Notes: generated from the letters alone by a model not told the origin. A stretch of DNA of 64,000 nucleotides from Branchiostoma floridae (GCF_000003815.2 NC_049995.1:2082296-2146295), one strand, 5' to 3'. Positions 1 to 15,500 are shown, numbered from the stretch's first letter. Program-made: numbers and translations.

Positions 1-24
1 CAAAGTAGTTCATTGGCCACCACA

Positions 25-102
25 AGATCTGCTTGGAGATTAGGCTACACCACTTTGCCAGCTTTTGATACTATATTCTGCTACCGTAGGATCTGCTGGA
101 AA
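25..102. mobile_element. Inverted-repeat element C, fragment at the left edge
   Basis: AGATCTGCTTGGAGATTAGG and TTTTGATACTATATTCTGC, CCGTAGGATCTGCTGG match the ends and inner part of the copies at 27451 and 47670. Confidence 0.7.
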
Positions 103-335
103 TCAACTTACCGGCTGGCCGGTGCCTGAAAACGTGATGTTTGCTACTATCAAGAAAGTGTTTCAACCGACTTAGTATCACTGATGTACATGTTTCTTAT
201 TTATTTCAAGTGCCCGTATTCGTTTTGATTCCGCAATGATCAAGTTGCATTGAAGGCTGTTGTTAAACTTACCACCATCCAAAAGCAAAACGAAAATATC
301 ATTTTGGAAAATCGCCACAATATTTTCCTACTTAC

Positions 336-597
336 ATGCATGAGACCGTGTCGGTTGCATTTGTAGACAAATAGCAATCGGTCCTGTTCTCTACGGTGAC
401 ATTGCACTCCGGGAAAATGATCGTCGAAACGAATTTCCGTAACTCCGGGTGGTAGTTTCCGGAGCTGCTGTACGAACTGTTGAGCAGCTCCACCACAGAG
501 GAATTCTGGACCTCCTCAAACGTCGTCTGGCCCAGCTGATTCGGCAGCATCGTAAGTCTGATGGCGATTTGAAAATCTCCAGGTATTGGCTTGCACA
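336..597 (-). CDS. Mosaic gene exon 25: divergent frizzled-like (Fz) domain
   Basis: A 262-nt exon, phase 1 to 2, about 86 residues: [40 protein letters not shown], then [10 protein letters not shown]. Cys-x-Pro-Ile near the start, Met/Leu-Pro-Asn-x-x-Gly-x-Thr-x-x-Glu and the Pro-x-Cys strand match the frizzled cysteine-rich domain. The second and third family cysteines are missing here, and several N-glycosylation sites (Asn-x-Ser/Thr) replace them. The domain may continue in the next exon off the left edge. LDLa beside Fz recalls corin. The identification is moderate. Confidence 0.6.
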
Positions 598-3500
598 CTA
601 AAAAGTTGACAAAGAAATGGATTGTGCAATTTCTCTGGTTTTGATATTAATTAAAGAAGGTAGGGATTCTAAATCGTAGGTAGCTACAACATAGTTAAGT
701 TAAGAAAGATATTGGTTGATATCGGCCTGTTTTGTTTGTGAAGACCATACACATCGTGCACCATTGGACTGGTGCAATGACTGATTAGGAGTGTTCGTCT
801 TGCATTCAACCGAGCCATACTTAAGTCTTAAAAGATGGCACATGCTGCTTTCTCTGCTTATTAGCACTTGGGACTAATGAGGAAGAGTATGGGAGTTAAT
901 CACACATCACTACCAGCGGACTAGCCCCCTGCGCATGCTGCAGTGGCTTGCACAAATGTATTGCCATAGGGGCTATAGAAATGGAGATGGGCACAACCTT
1001 AAGCATCTGTTACAGATGCACTTGCAACTTAAACTTAAAACGTGGTCACCCCCTGACAGTGACTTACCACAGCCCGTCTCGTCACTCCCGTCCGTACAGT
1101 CAGAGATCCCGTCACACCGCTTCCATGACAGGATACACGCACGGCCGTGGCCACAGCGGAAGTATCCCATGGAGCAGGTTATTGCTGTGCATGGACACAG
1201 TTCACAGACGAGTTATTATCTCAATGAAAATGGAGATACTGTTTTGGGCGTGTCTGTCCGTGTGTTTCATATTGTGTACAAGGCAAAAGACACATGTGGA
1301 ATAGTAACTTTAGAGATTCTGAAGCAGCTGAACCAACACTAACTTCTGCCTAAGCCAATTCTATGAATGAATGAATGATTTTATTTGTAAAACCTTGCAG
1401 CTGAGTTAGCTGAATTGAGAATTACTTACAGACAAGAGTCAATCATATATCCACACATAAACTAAAATCATGGACATCGGGAGTAAAATAACTTTGCTGT
1501 TGAAGTTAAAAACAGCATAAATCTACAAGGCAAGGCAATTTACACGAGGACAATGTTTAAAAAAATGCGCGGCTAATACAAAGATGAAGGTCATGAGCCA
1601 GCAGAACAAGATCGTCGGTGTAAAGTGACTTCCAAATACACATTCAGAGTACTAAAAGATTCTACTATAGTGCTAATAGTCTCTTATGTACACTTTCAGA
1701 TAACTAGTCGTCACTTGCACACAACAGACTTAAGGCACGTGGGATGAAGGACATAGCAAGTCTTTTAGTTTTGCTGACCATTGTTGCACGATATCGTCTT
1801 CTGCTGCGTAGACCGTAGTGAGTGTATAAACTGTTGTGTGGAATACCTTCTTTCAGTTGGCAGATGAACTTGTAAGCAGAGGAGCACGTTGCGTCTTTCC
1901 ATCCGGAACCACCGTAGTTCGCACAGTCTTCTACTCCCTGGTTATCGTTAGGTTCCCCCAGCTGCCAGTTGCTCCAGTCAGCGATGGTGTCGTGTGGAGT
2001 CCCGTCTTCCCACATCCACTCACCCTCGTCCATCTGATCGCTCAAGCCGATCCAGAAACGTGAGATTTCACTGACGGCATTCTTTAGATCTCTTAAGAAG
2101 TTGTTCACGTGTTTGTCTTTCGGCAAGGCCAGCATCCCGACAACCCCTTTCGGTGCGGCAGCTTCACACACCTGCCTGGCCTGGTCGTAGGTTTTCTCTT
2201 GGTTGTAGGCCTTAAAGCATGCACCAGCGTATGTGGTGTAACCAGAAAGACAACCTATGACAACAAAGATACGTTTTACCTAAATGGAATTTGAGTTGGG
2301 TACTATCCGCCATGTATACTATATAATCCACGCTATATAATAGCTTTCTAACAAACTTTACTAGTGGATTTCTACTTATTAGCTAGTCTTATTTTGCCAT
2401 TCATAAAGTACCGTTGTTTGAACAGTATGCCAACAGAGCTACGTTAAAATACAACTTTGCTATTTTGGGGGCATGGCTGGGACCCTGGCTTTTTACCTCG
2501 TAATTAAAAATCATCCCCGCACCCGGCAACAAAAAGACACCGTGATCTAATCGTGAAAATACAGAGAGGTACGTATACCCCGCGGCATTTCACTGGGACA
2601 AATTTGTGGCTTTAGAGCCCTACGGGCACCGGTGCAAATGGGATCGTGTGTGGCATATCTGGTAGAGCATTTGGCTCGGAATCCAAAGGTCCCAAGTTCG
2701 ATTTCCGCCGTGCGCTCGACGTTGTGCCCTTGAAAGAGGCACTTTACGATGGGCAAAGATGGGTACTTGACTTCGGTCGGGGAGGTAAAAGAAAAAGACT
2801 ACCTTTACCTGTTTTTTGGTAATGTGTATGTGGCACTGTTAATATAAGTTACAAACTTGAGTGCAGTGCCACATTGTCCTCGTCTGTCCAAAAGCAAAAT
2901 AGAAAAAATGGCATCATATCATCATCCGACCGCTGATACCAGAGACAAGATACTCACATGTCACTCCATCTTTCTGCAGTTCCCAGTTGTTTCGACAGGC
3001 GCACTTGATTCCCTCTGGATGCGAAAGGCACAACTCCTGACACCCTCCATTGAACGAAGAACACCCTAACGTAAAAGAAGTATAAAAGACATATTTAGTA
3101 GCCAAATGACAAGAGCCCGTTGTTGAAAATGGACATCTCAATAAACAAACAAACAAAGCGCACAGACGCAGGTATTTACCATGATTGGTTACATTAATGG
3201 GCGATGCTGTGGTCACGTAGATGTCTGCTGGATATGAAACTTCATCGGCCATAATAGTAGTAACAGTCTGATTGGTGCTGTACTTGGATAGCCTGGAGAT
3301 GTGGTAACGTTAGTTCACCTTTATCCGAGGGGTACCCAAAATCCGTTGTTTTTAAAAACAGGGTGCTTATGGATGTCAAGTTGATGGACGGTGGTTTTAA
3401 ACTGCAAAATTTTCAAAATGCAAATGCATTGCTGTTTTCAACCACTGTCCGTCGACTTATAGTATTCCTATGGACCCTTTTTTACGAAGAAATGGATAAA

Positions 3501-6500
3501 GGTTACCGCGTTCGGATAAAGGTGAAATAGTGTTGTATATTAGCACATATTATTAAGTCAGCATGTTAGCAACATTGGTGATGGGACAAAAAGACAACGT
3601 GCATAACGGCTACTTTCTCCTTATATCGGGCTAAATGATTTCCATTTGGTGATTAACGATAGTTAACCTTTATTCGCTGGGTAACCTATATCCGTTGTTT
3701 TTAAAATCACGACATTTAGCGATATCAGGTAGACGGACGATGATTTCAAATTGCAGTAGTTTCAAAGTTTTGCTGTTTGAAACCATCGTCCGTTGACTTG
3801 ATATCCCCAAGCCCTTGATTTTTTTTGTATACAATGGATATAGGTTACCCCGCGGATAAAGGTTTACAGATGTACAGATGAAGACGAGTTCCTTACATTC
3901 TAATACCACGTTCCGTTCCAACTGACCCCCAGTAAACGTAGTTATCATCCACTGCAATTCCGACTTTATAAGTCGTATCGTAGAAGAACAGTGTGTTATT
4001 GCCCAGCAGATCTGAGCTGTAGATGGTATAACGATCGCAGAAGTACAGACGATCCTCTGAAAGAGATGAATACAATACATTTTTCTAGCCTCCACAGCAG
4101 GCTTTCTCTTTTTTTTTGCCCCCTTTCCCCCCTCTTTTTTCGCTCATAATACACTTTTGCTGGCCATTTCTTTTTTTACTGGGTCGCTTGTATGGGCCGG
4201 CAAAACAAACGACCTAGTACAAAAGAAATGGCCAGCAAAAGTGTATCATGAGCCACAAAAAGACGAAAAAAGGCTTAAAGAGTTTGCAATGAAGGTTAAC
4301 ATTTTTCAAAGACATACACAGGTACAGCAAGATTATTCACATTTTGGTTATGTTGGCAAAATGAAGTACGCTGAACTGCAGACTATTATTATATCATGTA
4401 ATAATACAAAGCTTGTTTATAAAGAAAAGCTATTGTGCGCTAAAAACACCCTAGTGGGGGTTGCTTAATTTTGAAATCTACTTTTTGTGTGAAAGTTGTA
4501 ATTCTCCATAGACTAAAATTAAGTTTGACTTTTTCTATGGAATTTCTTTGAAATCAAACTGTTCGCGGCGATGTATGATTTAGTTATAGCTCCAAGTCGT
4601 TTCTCATTTGTCCAAACGAAATGAATGGCCCTGCATGCTGTTGTGAATCATAGCTGAACAATCATTATGTCTATGCTGTTACCCATAATTGCAAAGTGTA
4701 TTTTTCACTAATGTCTGTTTTCTGACCTTTATAGTCTATTGTAATGGCCCTGGGGTTATTCAAGTTTCTGATGAGTGTAGTGTGGTTGCTACCATCCATA
4801 GCAGCACAGTCAACTCTGGGGTCACTACCAACGCTCGTCCAGTACATCAGTCTATGAAAATACACAAGTAATAAACGTCAGGGAACAGAAAATATTCTTA
4901 TCTAAGAAGTAAATGAACAACAGATAAGGAGTCCGTTTTAATTCTATGGTTTATAGCATAGATTTCTTTTAGAACAATTCCAGGGTTTCAGGTTAACGTT
5001 GCAGTATTCCTTTTTAGTAACAAATGGCCTCTCTTCTATGGAGAATACTGCACCAGTGATTGACAAACAAATCTTGCTTTTGATTGAAAAATGAGCTTGT
5101 TCTGAAACCAATGTCTTTACCTTATGACTTCCCCTCGTATACATTTGGTGTTTACAAACTAACTGCCCTCATTTACAAGATCGTTTGTTTACGGTGGAAT
5201 TACCCGTTTCTGGGGTCCAAAGCCACACCGCTAGGCCATTCGACAGTAAGAAGTGTCCTGACGAATGATCCATCCTTCCTGGCTACAGAGATGGTTCCTC
5301 TACTACCATAGATCATCCAATACACATTCCCCCCAGCGTGGTCCAACCTCAAACCATAAGCTGAAAAAATACACCGTACGTAAGTTCCAGTAAGCAACTG
5401 AGAAGAGAAATTCAAGGAAAGACACTTTTTTTTTCAAAATAACGTTCAGATAATGCTTTCATACGTAACTTAACTGACTTGTCAGTTGTCATTGATAGCT
5501 TGATTTATTATGCCAGATTGACCATAGAAACAGGGAGCTGTATGTAGCATTGAAGTTTCGCAGCAATTTTACAATACGTGCACCTTACAATATGTCAATG
5601 AATATCTATTTCTTTAGTATTGGCCAAGGAGGTTATATCACATATTTTGGCGCCAAGCCCTGAACCAAGGAGGATGTGATATAACCTCCTTGCCTGAACC
5701 AAACATACTGGTCAAAGGGTCGCCGCCGGAGGGCGGAAACAAAAGACCTCGCTGGTCTAAACAATAGCGCGCAGCGGGGTATTAAGCCCGTCCAATCTCC
5801 TCTTGATACAACCTCCTTGGTATTGGCACATATATTTGAAATATTTCATAAGATATACTGTAAACGCCTGTTCACCTTTATCCGCGGGGTAACCTATATC
5901 CGTTGTTTTTTTAGACAGGCCAGGTATTTAGGGATATCAAGTCAACGGACGGTGGTTTAAAACTGCAATGTTTTGAATACATTGTAGTTTTATATAACAA
6001 AGGATACAGGTTTCTCCAATATTCAATAAAAAAATATTGCAGTTAAATATACTTGTAACAACGGATATAGGTTACTTCGCGGATAAAGGTGAACTAACGT
6101 TACACTGACATAACAAAGAACGAAAAGGAGAGCGGAAAGGCACCCACAGCTGTATCTGGTGTTTAGAATGGTCTCCATCCTTCGTCCATCGCGACCGATC
6201 TTCCTGATGCCGCCGGTCGATATAAAGCACACAAGTTCAGTTACAGGGTCGTAGTCCAGGGAGTCGATTCGGGGCAGTTTTGAAGCCGTAACCGTGACCT
6301 CTGACCCGTCGTATTCGAGAATACTCGTTATGAGGGCAACCAGCAGGAAAGATTTCCCTAATTGATAAAGGGAGGTGTTTATTAAAACACTTTTCTTCAA
6401 ACATCTGGCGTTTCAATGAAGTATTTTTTGACTGACTTTTTGTTCTGTCACAAGGTTACGGACATGGTTGACAATTAGCACCTCTCTAATTAGTTCCAAA

Positions 6501-9500
6501 TTATAGAAATTAATCGCAACTAGAAACTAGAGTTCGGCGACCTCATACTTCCATGAAATATCTAGAGCTTTTGCAATTTTTTTTACAAGTGACTTATATA
6601 TTTACATAATTCATACATGGTGATGTTCGTCATTGAAAAACTTGCATATGTCACAATTATTAAGTTCCTATCATTTTTCATTAATCTGTTTTGCCATTTT
6701 TGCTTAGATTATGCATATGAGTTCTTCCTTTGCATATTTGGTGTCTGTTTATGTTCCTCCTATCATAAATTACATGTACTACATTTATTGAAGTCCAGTT
6801 CTGGAAAACAACATAATTTCCTAATTAAACATGTAAATTGTATGTATGTCATTATAAACATGTTTGAAGACGAACATACCTGTACAAACCACACCTGCAT
6901 CTTGGGTAGGATCACAGTCATGGATCCCCCACCCTGGGTACGAGCACTCAAACAGACTACTCTCGTTCCCACTACATCGTAGTTCATCCATGAAGATCTC
7001 TCCTTGTCCTTTTAGAAGTATGGATAGAAAAATACGAAAACATGAGAAGAGATCATGATGGAATTCACATAGTTATTAACATTATGATTGAAAAGTGGCA
7101 TTTACCCAAAACAATAAACGTCCGGCATGACCGGCAATATTAATGGTGGTTTTTAGCACTTGATGCTTTGACAAAGATTATAAGACGTATTGGGGCAACC
7201 ATTACTAGACGTACTTGTATGACATACATGGCATGGGACATGGTTGCTTAAATGGCACATAGAATAAGATCAGTATGGAGAGCTCACTCCACACAAAAAT
7301 AGAGAAAAATGCATATCTTATTAAGGGTTTGCACTTGACTTTTTCTGTAGAGACAGTGGCTAATGACATGCATATGTCCAATATTTTCAATGCTTAGTGG
7401 GATCTGTGATACTAGTAGAAGTCTAGTTTTTGGAGCTCTTCCAGCTGGCCAAAGCTCGGTAATATAATTATTACCTCCATGAAATGTCATGGAGGTTATA
7501 TTTTACCCAGCGTTTGTGTGTGTGTGTGTGTGTGTCTGTCTGTCTGTCAACAAGATAACTCAAGAACGGCTGGATGTATTAGTTTCATACTTGGTGTGTT
7601 GGTGGGGTGCGATGAAAGCTAGAAGTGATTAGATTTTGGGCCCCCTAGCGGCTTTCCTTGGTACTACAGCGCAACTTCCGGTTTTGCTATCTCGTGTTCT
7701 GAACACGCTATGGTCACGATTTTTAAGTGTTAGATAGCTCTTGTGCTCAGGAATAAGTGACATAAGTTTTGGCCCCCTACCGACTAGGTTTGGGATAGCA
7801 GGGGCATTTTTGTCAAAAACTTCTGAAGAGGATAACTCAAGAAGGGAACAATGGATTTTCATGATTTTTGGTATGTAGGTACCTTAGACAATGTTGTACA
7901 AGATAAGATACCAATTATGCAAAATAGGAGTAAATTTGCATAATTAATGAGAATATTCTATCATGGTAGTTTTTTCAATGTATCTCTTGTCCCGGACATG
8001 ATATAGTCTTGACATTTGGGTGGTAGATATCTTGCATTGACATGACAAAGTGGGGCAGATTTCAGCCCCCTAACATGTAATTTCGGAACTGCAGGGGCGT
8101 TTTTGTCAAGACATTCCAAAGTGGATAACTGCAGAAAGGATTGACTGATTGGCACCATTTTAGGGGTGCAGGTAGCTTAGGCAAAGGTGTTCATAATGAT
8201 ATACATGTTATGCAAATGAGGACCTTATTTGCATAATTAATGAGGAAATTGTATAATACCATTATTACTAATAACTGGGCTTCAATAAATGTAACGCTTA
8301 TTAATCATGATAGATGGAATATAAGCAGATACCAAATATGGTAATGAGGAACTTATTTACATAATTTATGTAAAAATTTCAAAGCCGCTTTAAGTCTAAT
8401 GATTGGAATTTTATACTTGTGACATGTGTACGTTAGTCAATGATGAACAACAACACGCATAAATTATGTTAATGTCTTAGTCAATTGCATGAAATTTACA
8501 AAAGCTCTAAATTTTCATGGAGGTATGAGGTCGCCGAACTCTAGTTCTAATTGTTTCGACAAGCTTATTTCCTTCATCATCACAATGAGGGCAGTTACAA
8601 GTACAATTTATCTTCCACTGCACCCGTTTCACAATATTCGCAGTCTCTCTCTTGAACTGGCAGCTTTTTGTAAAGAACATGTTTCATATATCATATCAAA
8701 TAAGAAAATTACAGAAAACAACACAAGGGTACCGGTAAATATTACCTTGGCCGAAATAGGCATCATTACGAACTGCCTGAGCACTTGGGTAGCCCAGCAT
8801 TCTGCAGACAACGTCTGCATCCTTCAAGTCAAACTGGTCGTGACAAACCGTCCCCCAGGTCACACCGCCATCTTGCCTGACCTCCACACGTCCTTCGTCT
8901 GGCCCGGAACCTCCGACAAGGCGGATTCTGCTGGGATCTAAACATGTAACGCTATTTCACCTTAGTACGCAGGATAACCTTTATCCGTTGTGTGTTGAGA
9001 ACAGTGTACTTACGTAGGGATATCAAGTCCACGAACAGTGCATGGTTTCAAATTGTAATATATTTTGAAAATAGCAGTTTGAAACCTCTGTCCGTCGACT
9101 TGGTATTCCTAACTACAACGTTTTTGAAAACAACGGATATAGGTTACCGCGCGGATAAAGGTGAACTAGCATGTATTTTTGTTCGGCCATATTGATTTGA
9201 TTATACGGATGTGAGCGCATCAATTTAGGCCGTTTACCCAAAAAATTGTCAACCATACTGCAAGCCCCACAAAGCAGCTGTAAAATGGGAAAATATATGC
9301 CGTAGGTAATGGCATTACCTGATAATTTAGTTAGAGTAAACAGGTGAATTGTAAAGATTGCAACTACCTTCCACAGCAACCTTTTTTCCACGGCAAACTC
9401 ATTTTCCCGGCATAGGAGAACCCAGCCAACGTTATAACCCCCCCCCCCCCCTCAACAAAAAAACAACCCCGTTCGAAGACTAGACCCAGGCCCACAGATC

Positions 9501-12500
9501 CATGGAATTGTATCTAGATGGCCAAGCAGCGGGATTGCTTAACCACTCGGCCACAGAGACATGCCAGGATATGACAACAACAAGCGGAACATGTATCTTT
9601 ACCGCAGACAACTCCGACATATCGTCTACAGTCACGAATCCACCACCCTCCGTGCGAGCAGTTAAACAGGCTGTTCTCGGTCCCATCGCAGCCAAGCTCA
9701 TTCATGTAAATTGGCGCTGCTCCGAAATCTAAAAGGAAACAATGTTTTAGTTGATAAAACGGATGTAGTAACTTCAATAAAAAACCTGAAAAATGCGATT
9801 GGTTTGTTTCCAATCATCATATCACCTTCCTCTACGTTTTCCGATGCTGTTTTTACATACATTTGCTTATTTTACTGCTTCTTTATACGATGTACTATAT
9901 GGTCGAAAACGTTTCTCTTTTCTGTAACAAATGAAAATTGATGCGCATGCGGACGTCATCTATGTATAACTGTTTAGTTGTACTGTAAGTAAGTTGTTAT
10001 ACATGTAGTCCTTACGAAAGTCGCTGTACTTTTGTCGTGTCAATTTTGTATAATCAAATCAACATGATCTTACTTGTAGACGTAAATCTTACCATTGCCA
10101 AAATATTTATCAGCATGGCGGACTTGTTGGGAACTTGGGTAGCCCAACATTCTACAAACAACGTCTGCATCCTCTGGGTCGAATTTGTCAAGGCATATTC
10201 TCCCCCATCTGAAGCTGTCAGACGGCCGGACCTCCACACGCCCTTCGTGCGGCCCGGAACCTCCGACAAGACGGACTCTACTGGAATCTAGAAAACAAAC
10301 GTACCTTTTGATGATAAAGTATAATTCACTATACGTTTGTGAAGATTATTCACCATACGTTTTTTTTAAAGATTATTCACAATTGCAATCTGTACTTATG
10401 TCTAGTAGAATCGCCGATTGTCCTAGGACAGATCGTAATAAGTTAGTAGGCTTGCCCTAGGGCAGATTGTCTAGGACTGATAAAAACAGTGGATGCTGTT
10501 TTTATAATGACTTACCAATGGACCGATCCTGTCGAACGCCATATCGAACAGATAGAATCCCCTATTCTATTTCGAACACCTCCGTCAAAAACTGCCACAG
10601 TCGGGACAGAAATAGCTATTTTTGACAGAGGTGTTCGAAATAGAACCATGATCGAACAGGGGGCGGGGTTTTGGGATCGGTCCATTGTTTACAAGGACCA
10701 TATGTGAATATTAAACAGAATATATCCTCATCCATGTTTATGTATCAAGTTATTCTAACGTACTTGTAAGACAGACCACGGCTACATCTTGGGCATGGAC
10801 ACAATTGTGAATCGTCCATCCTGGGTACGAGCAGTCAAACAGGCTACTCTCGTTCCCAGCACACTGTAGGTCATCCATGTATATGGGTCCTGTTCCTGTT
10901 TTAGAACAGTACGAATCAGTAATTAACTAAATATTGATCAAGACATAATATATGATTATTTGAACTGACATATGGCTAACCGTCTGTCACCCTTCTAGAT
11001 TCTCAGGACAATACTGACTGGTTCACGTTACACTGGAGCTGTGAGTTTACTGCTTAAGGATGTGGTTATAGAAATGATTAACATGTATACCACACTGATT
11101 GTTTTATACGATGTTTACAATGCGGTTCCAAACGTACTAAAGCAGCGTAATATAACGTTACACATAAACAGTGGTATACATTATCTTACCCTGACTGAAG
11201 TTGGCATCAGTGCGAACCTGGTCAGCCTCGGGATAGCCCAGCATTCTGCAGACCACGTCTGCGTCCCTCATGTCAAACTGGTCCTGGCAAACCGTGCCCC
11301 AGGTGAAACTGTTGTCCGGCTGGACCTCCACACGGCCTTCGTTTTCACTGGAACCTCCGATGAGACGGATTCTGCTGGGATCTAAGCATACAGTAGAAGC
11401 CAGTTAATTGCACAACGGATAATCGCACACTTCTGTTAATTGCACAAAACTCCCAAATCCCACGTGGTTGGGCGGTCCAGCTTAATACTAACGTAACTTG
11501 ACTTTGTTGCACCATTCGGATAACTGCACCAAATTCACTGGCAAATGGGGTGTGCAATTAAGCGGCTTCTACTGTATTATCTTGACAAAACCAGAAAAAA
11601 TGGCATAATAAAGAACAAATTGCCTTGGTCCAAATATCAACAAATAAAAATAAAAGTTTTTTGTCGTCAATTACAGGTCATTTTTCAAAATGGAAGATTT
11701 CTCAAAATCTTTGAAAGCCTTAGTCTTTTCCAATTTGGACAATCTTTGGTCTACAGCAACTTACAGGTATTTCTCATTGTTTCTAACTCTTCTTATCTGA
11801 GTCTAACAACAAAAATGGTAGAATGTGTTGATCAAAATGCCTTTAATATTAGATTGCTTGATTTTGGTCTAGTTTTAACCTTCGTAATGTGTTATAAATC
11901 ATCCTTTTACAGTTAAGCAGATGTTAAAGAATTAACAAAATGTTAACATACCACAGACAACTCCGACATCTTGGTAATGACGACAGCCGTGGATCTCCCA
12001 TCCTGGGTACGAGCAGTTAAACAGGCTACTCTCGTTCCCAGCACATCCTAGGTCATCCATGAAGATCGGCCCTTTTCCTTGATGTTCTTCAACGTTGGAA
12101 GATTATAAAAGTATAGTCATACATTCGAATATAATTTCAGGTTGGTTGGACATAAGATATTGGAGTCTTCCTTTACACAACGAGTAACGTCTATCACGTG
12201 CTTACGTTTTAACAAGCCTATAAAGTGGATCAAAGAGGCCGCCTAGATAAGAAAGTCACCCCCAGTGATGAACCGGGACGAGGGGGGATACAAATTTAGC
12301 CATGTTTGGGATTGTGTTCACGCTGCAAGATCGCCAGCTACATCGGCTACATAAAGCGGTGAGGACCAGAACTCTAGTTAGAAGCTCTGAGGAAGATGTC
12401 TGATAGACACCGAAACTTGAGCAAGTTAGAGACAGAACTGGCAGTGTAGAATAAACTCCAATATCATGTACTCGTTAGATAAAAACAAGCCCCCTTCATG

Positions 12501-15500
12501 TTTCACAATACCAATATGAAAAGAAGTCGTCACACGAGGTAACAGAGGGTAAAATTTTACCTATAGCTAGTTCATTGATTCGGTTGGCTCTGAGATACCC
12601 CAACATCCTGCAAACAATGTCAGCATCTCTGAAGTCAAAACCGTTGCCGCAGACCGTGCCCCAGTTCAAACCGTCTTCTGACTGGACCTCCACACGTCCT
12701 TCGTTCGGAACGGAACCTCCGACAAGACGAACTCTTCTCAGAGCTGTTATGTAATGAAAATAATAATAGTTTATTGCAAATTCTTGCCCGAGGGCTAATT
12801 GCAGGTAACATGAAAGGGAACAAACACATATAATTTTAGAAAGTATAGAATATTTCTAGTCTAAAAGCTAACTCTAAACTATAATTTTTTGCGAATTGGG
12901 TTCGACTTCTTTTCCCGAGACAGTGGAAGACGAAGGATCCCAACTTTTCTTTAATGTGTGGGTTCTGTGATGTTAGGGTAGCCCCGAAACGTGTGAATTT
13001 CTGATCATATAATCTGTTTATTTTCTAATAGGTCCAACATCCGGTCCAACGAATTTTTTGTCAGGTCTGGTTTTTCCGGACCAGTCCAATAAGAAAAAAC
13101 GGTACCCACCCCTAAAGCAGACTACGAATAACCTTCTTGTCTGCCCCCTCCTGCCCGAACCATGCATCAAGGAAGCAGGAAAGTGTAGTGATGACACGAG
13201 AAGAAGTATTACTTTTACAAGTCGGTGTAGCATCGCTCCATGTCCCGTTCGTCCGGCAGGTGATGTTGGCAGCTCCCCACACCTGGTACCCGGCCATACA
13301 GCTGTACCTGATTGTCTGTCCTGATGTGAAGTTACTATTGTCATCCCTGTAACCATTGGCAGGCATACCAGGATCCCAGCAATGGCCTGGGGTGCTGCCT
13401 GAAACAAAAACAAATGAAAAGCTCTTTGTGAGATTACGTGGCGCAACGGCAGCGTGTTTGGCTCGGGACAGAAAGGTCTCGAGTTCGAATCCTGCCGTGT
13501 CACCTGTCTTGTGTCTCTGGGAAAAGCACTTAACACGGCTTTCCTCACTTGACTCAGGTTAAAATGAGTACCTAGCTTCACCTAGGGCCATCCCTCGGAT
13601 AGGACGTTCGAATCTCCTTCCTCGCAGTGACTGGATCTTTATTTCTTATCAAGCAGTTGAAAAGGGAAACTGAAAGCAAATTTATAATGAACAGCACATC
13701 AAAGGATATCATTACGTCGATGACGGCTAGACATCCGAGTAATAGGATACGCCAAATAACACTTACTCAAGCAACTGGTTTCAGTTATCATCCAGTACTT
13801 TTCTGTGACACTGAGCAGATCTTTTGCAGTGCACATTTATACCCTAGTGATGCATTGATATGCAAAGGAGGTGAGGACAAGATAAATAGTACAATAGTAA
13901 ACATAAGGAAGGCAAGGTTGATGCAAACCTGTTGTTAGAGCACATAGTTACTGTGACAACATTATTACTGCAAAAAGTGAAAGACCTTACTTATGTAGGA
14001 GAACTGGAACCCCTGAGCTGTGTGCTGCCTGTCAGATGTGAACTTCAGAAACATCATGTTAGATGTACTGGTGATGGGGCTGACGGGCAGTAGGCCTGTT
14101 AACCTGGCCAGCGAGGAAAAATAGTCAGGATTGCACATACCAATTAATAGAATATGCTAACTTGAAATTTTATATGTGTTGGTAGACGTCATTATTGAAC
14201 TAGTTTAACTGTCATATCCAACACAAAAATTGGACTCACCCAAATTTTTGACTGCACAGCACCAGACTTTGTTAAGGAATGAACAATTCATTGACAAAGA
14301 CTGGTGCTGCTCAGTTGAAAATCTGGGTGAGTCCAATTTTTGTGTTGGATATGACAGTTAAACTATTTCAAAAATATTGTATCGTATCTAGAATAATTTG
14401 AAGCTTTGAGATAGGAGATTTCGATGTCCAATACTAATTAGGAGCTATAGAAATGTATTGTTTGTGTATTTACTACCTTACCTTTGTAACTGCGGAGCAC
14501 TATCATCGGCTCCATCGTAGATGGTCAGAATGTCATAAGGGTATTGAGTGTTGAAACTGTCAAACGTGAGACGAATGATGCTTCCTTCCGGTACCGTGAT
14601 CCTCCACTCGCAGTTCTCATAGAGGCCATAATCATTTGGAAAGTTCGGTGACGTCACAGGGCCTCCAGAGGGGGCAAACATGTTTTCTCCACAGTCGGGT
14701 GTACTAGGCTCTAAAGAATGAGATATACGTACATAAACAATACGTACATAGACCGGGCTTTTTTGTCATTACATGACGTCATTCATATTTAAAAGCTACC
14801 CGCTGCGATCCGACATCTTGAATCCACCATCTTGAATTTTCAAAAATTCATTTTTTTCACACTTCCTTTATCATGCACATATTCGGCATAATTGAGGGGC
14901 GATATTCACACCAAGAAGGCCAATTGTTCACAAAATATCAAAGAACGCCTAGCAAGATGAATTTTGAACATCACCCCTAAAAATGGTTTCAGTACACTAA
15001 ACTTTTGTTAGGCCTTGTCAGAGACATTGTGTTCAGCCATAGGCTGACATTACTTAATTTGATCTAATTAAAAGGCTAATTGGGGAGTATAGTAGAATAC
15101 TGAGTGCTTTTTGATGCACGTTCGACTCGTTAGTACTTTATCGTAATGTGAAGTAGTATGCATTTTTAGTTCCTAAAATAAATATCTATTGGAAAAGAAC
15201 ACTCTCCTCTGGAGTTTAGGGCTCCTCTCTTAGGACTCTTACTACATTTGCTACTTACGGTCATAATAGTCGTAGTTGTTGCTGTAGAAATTGTAGTAAC
15301 TGGAATCGAGTGACTCGGAATCGATGACAGTTGCTGAAACGGGAACGAAAAAATACGATATTCCATCCCAACAAGTGCTTGAAGTTTTAAATCATAAATA
15401 AGGCTAATCAAAAAACAAATACATGAAACGATTGAGTGTGGTCTAAATACAGGTATATAATCTAAACACTAACATACAAATATTAAGTGATTGATTGTAC

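Noticed and set aside
935-1342. Plus-strand frame of 135 codons over the LDLa exon
   Set aside because: It is antisense to a clear six-cysteine LDLa exon with splice sites.
8489-8941. Plus-strand frame of 150 codons over SRCR 4
   Set aside because: Shadow of the minus-strand SRCR exon; similar shadows lie over SRCR 2 and 3.
9470-9572. Functional tRNA gene
   Set aside because: Good A box but weak B box and no acceptor stem; called a tRNA-derived fragment instead.
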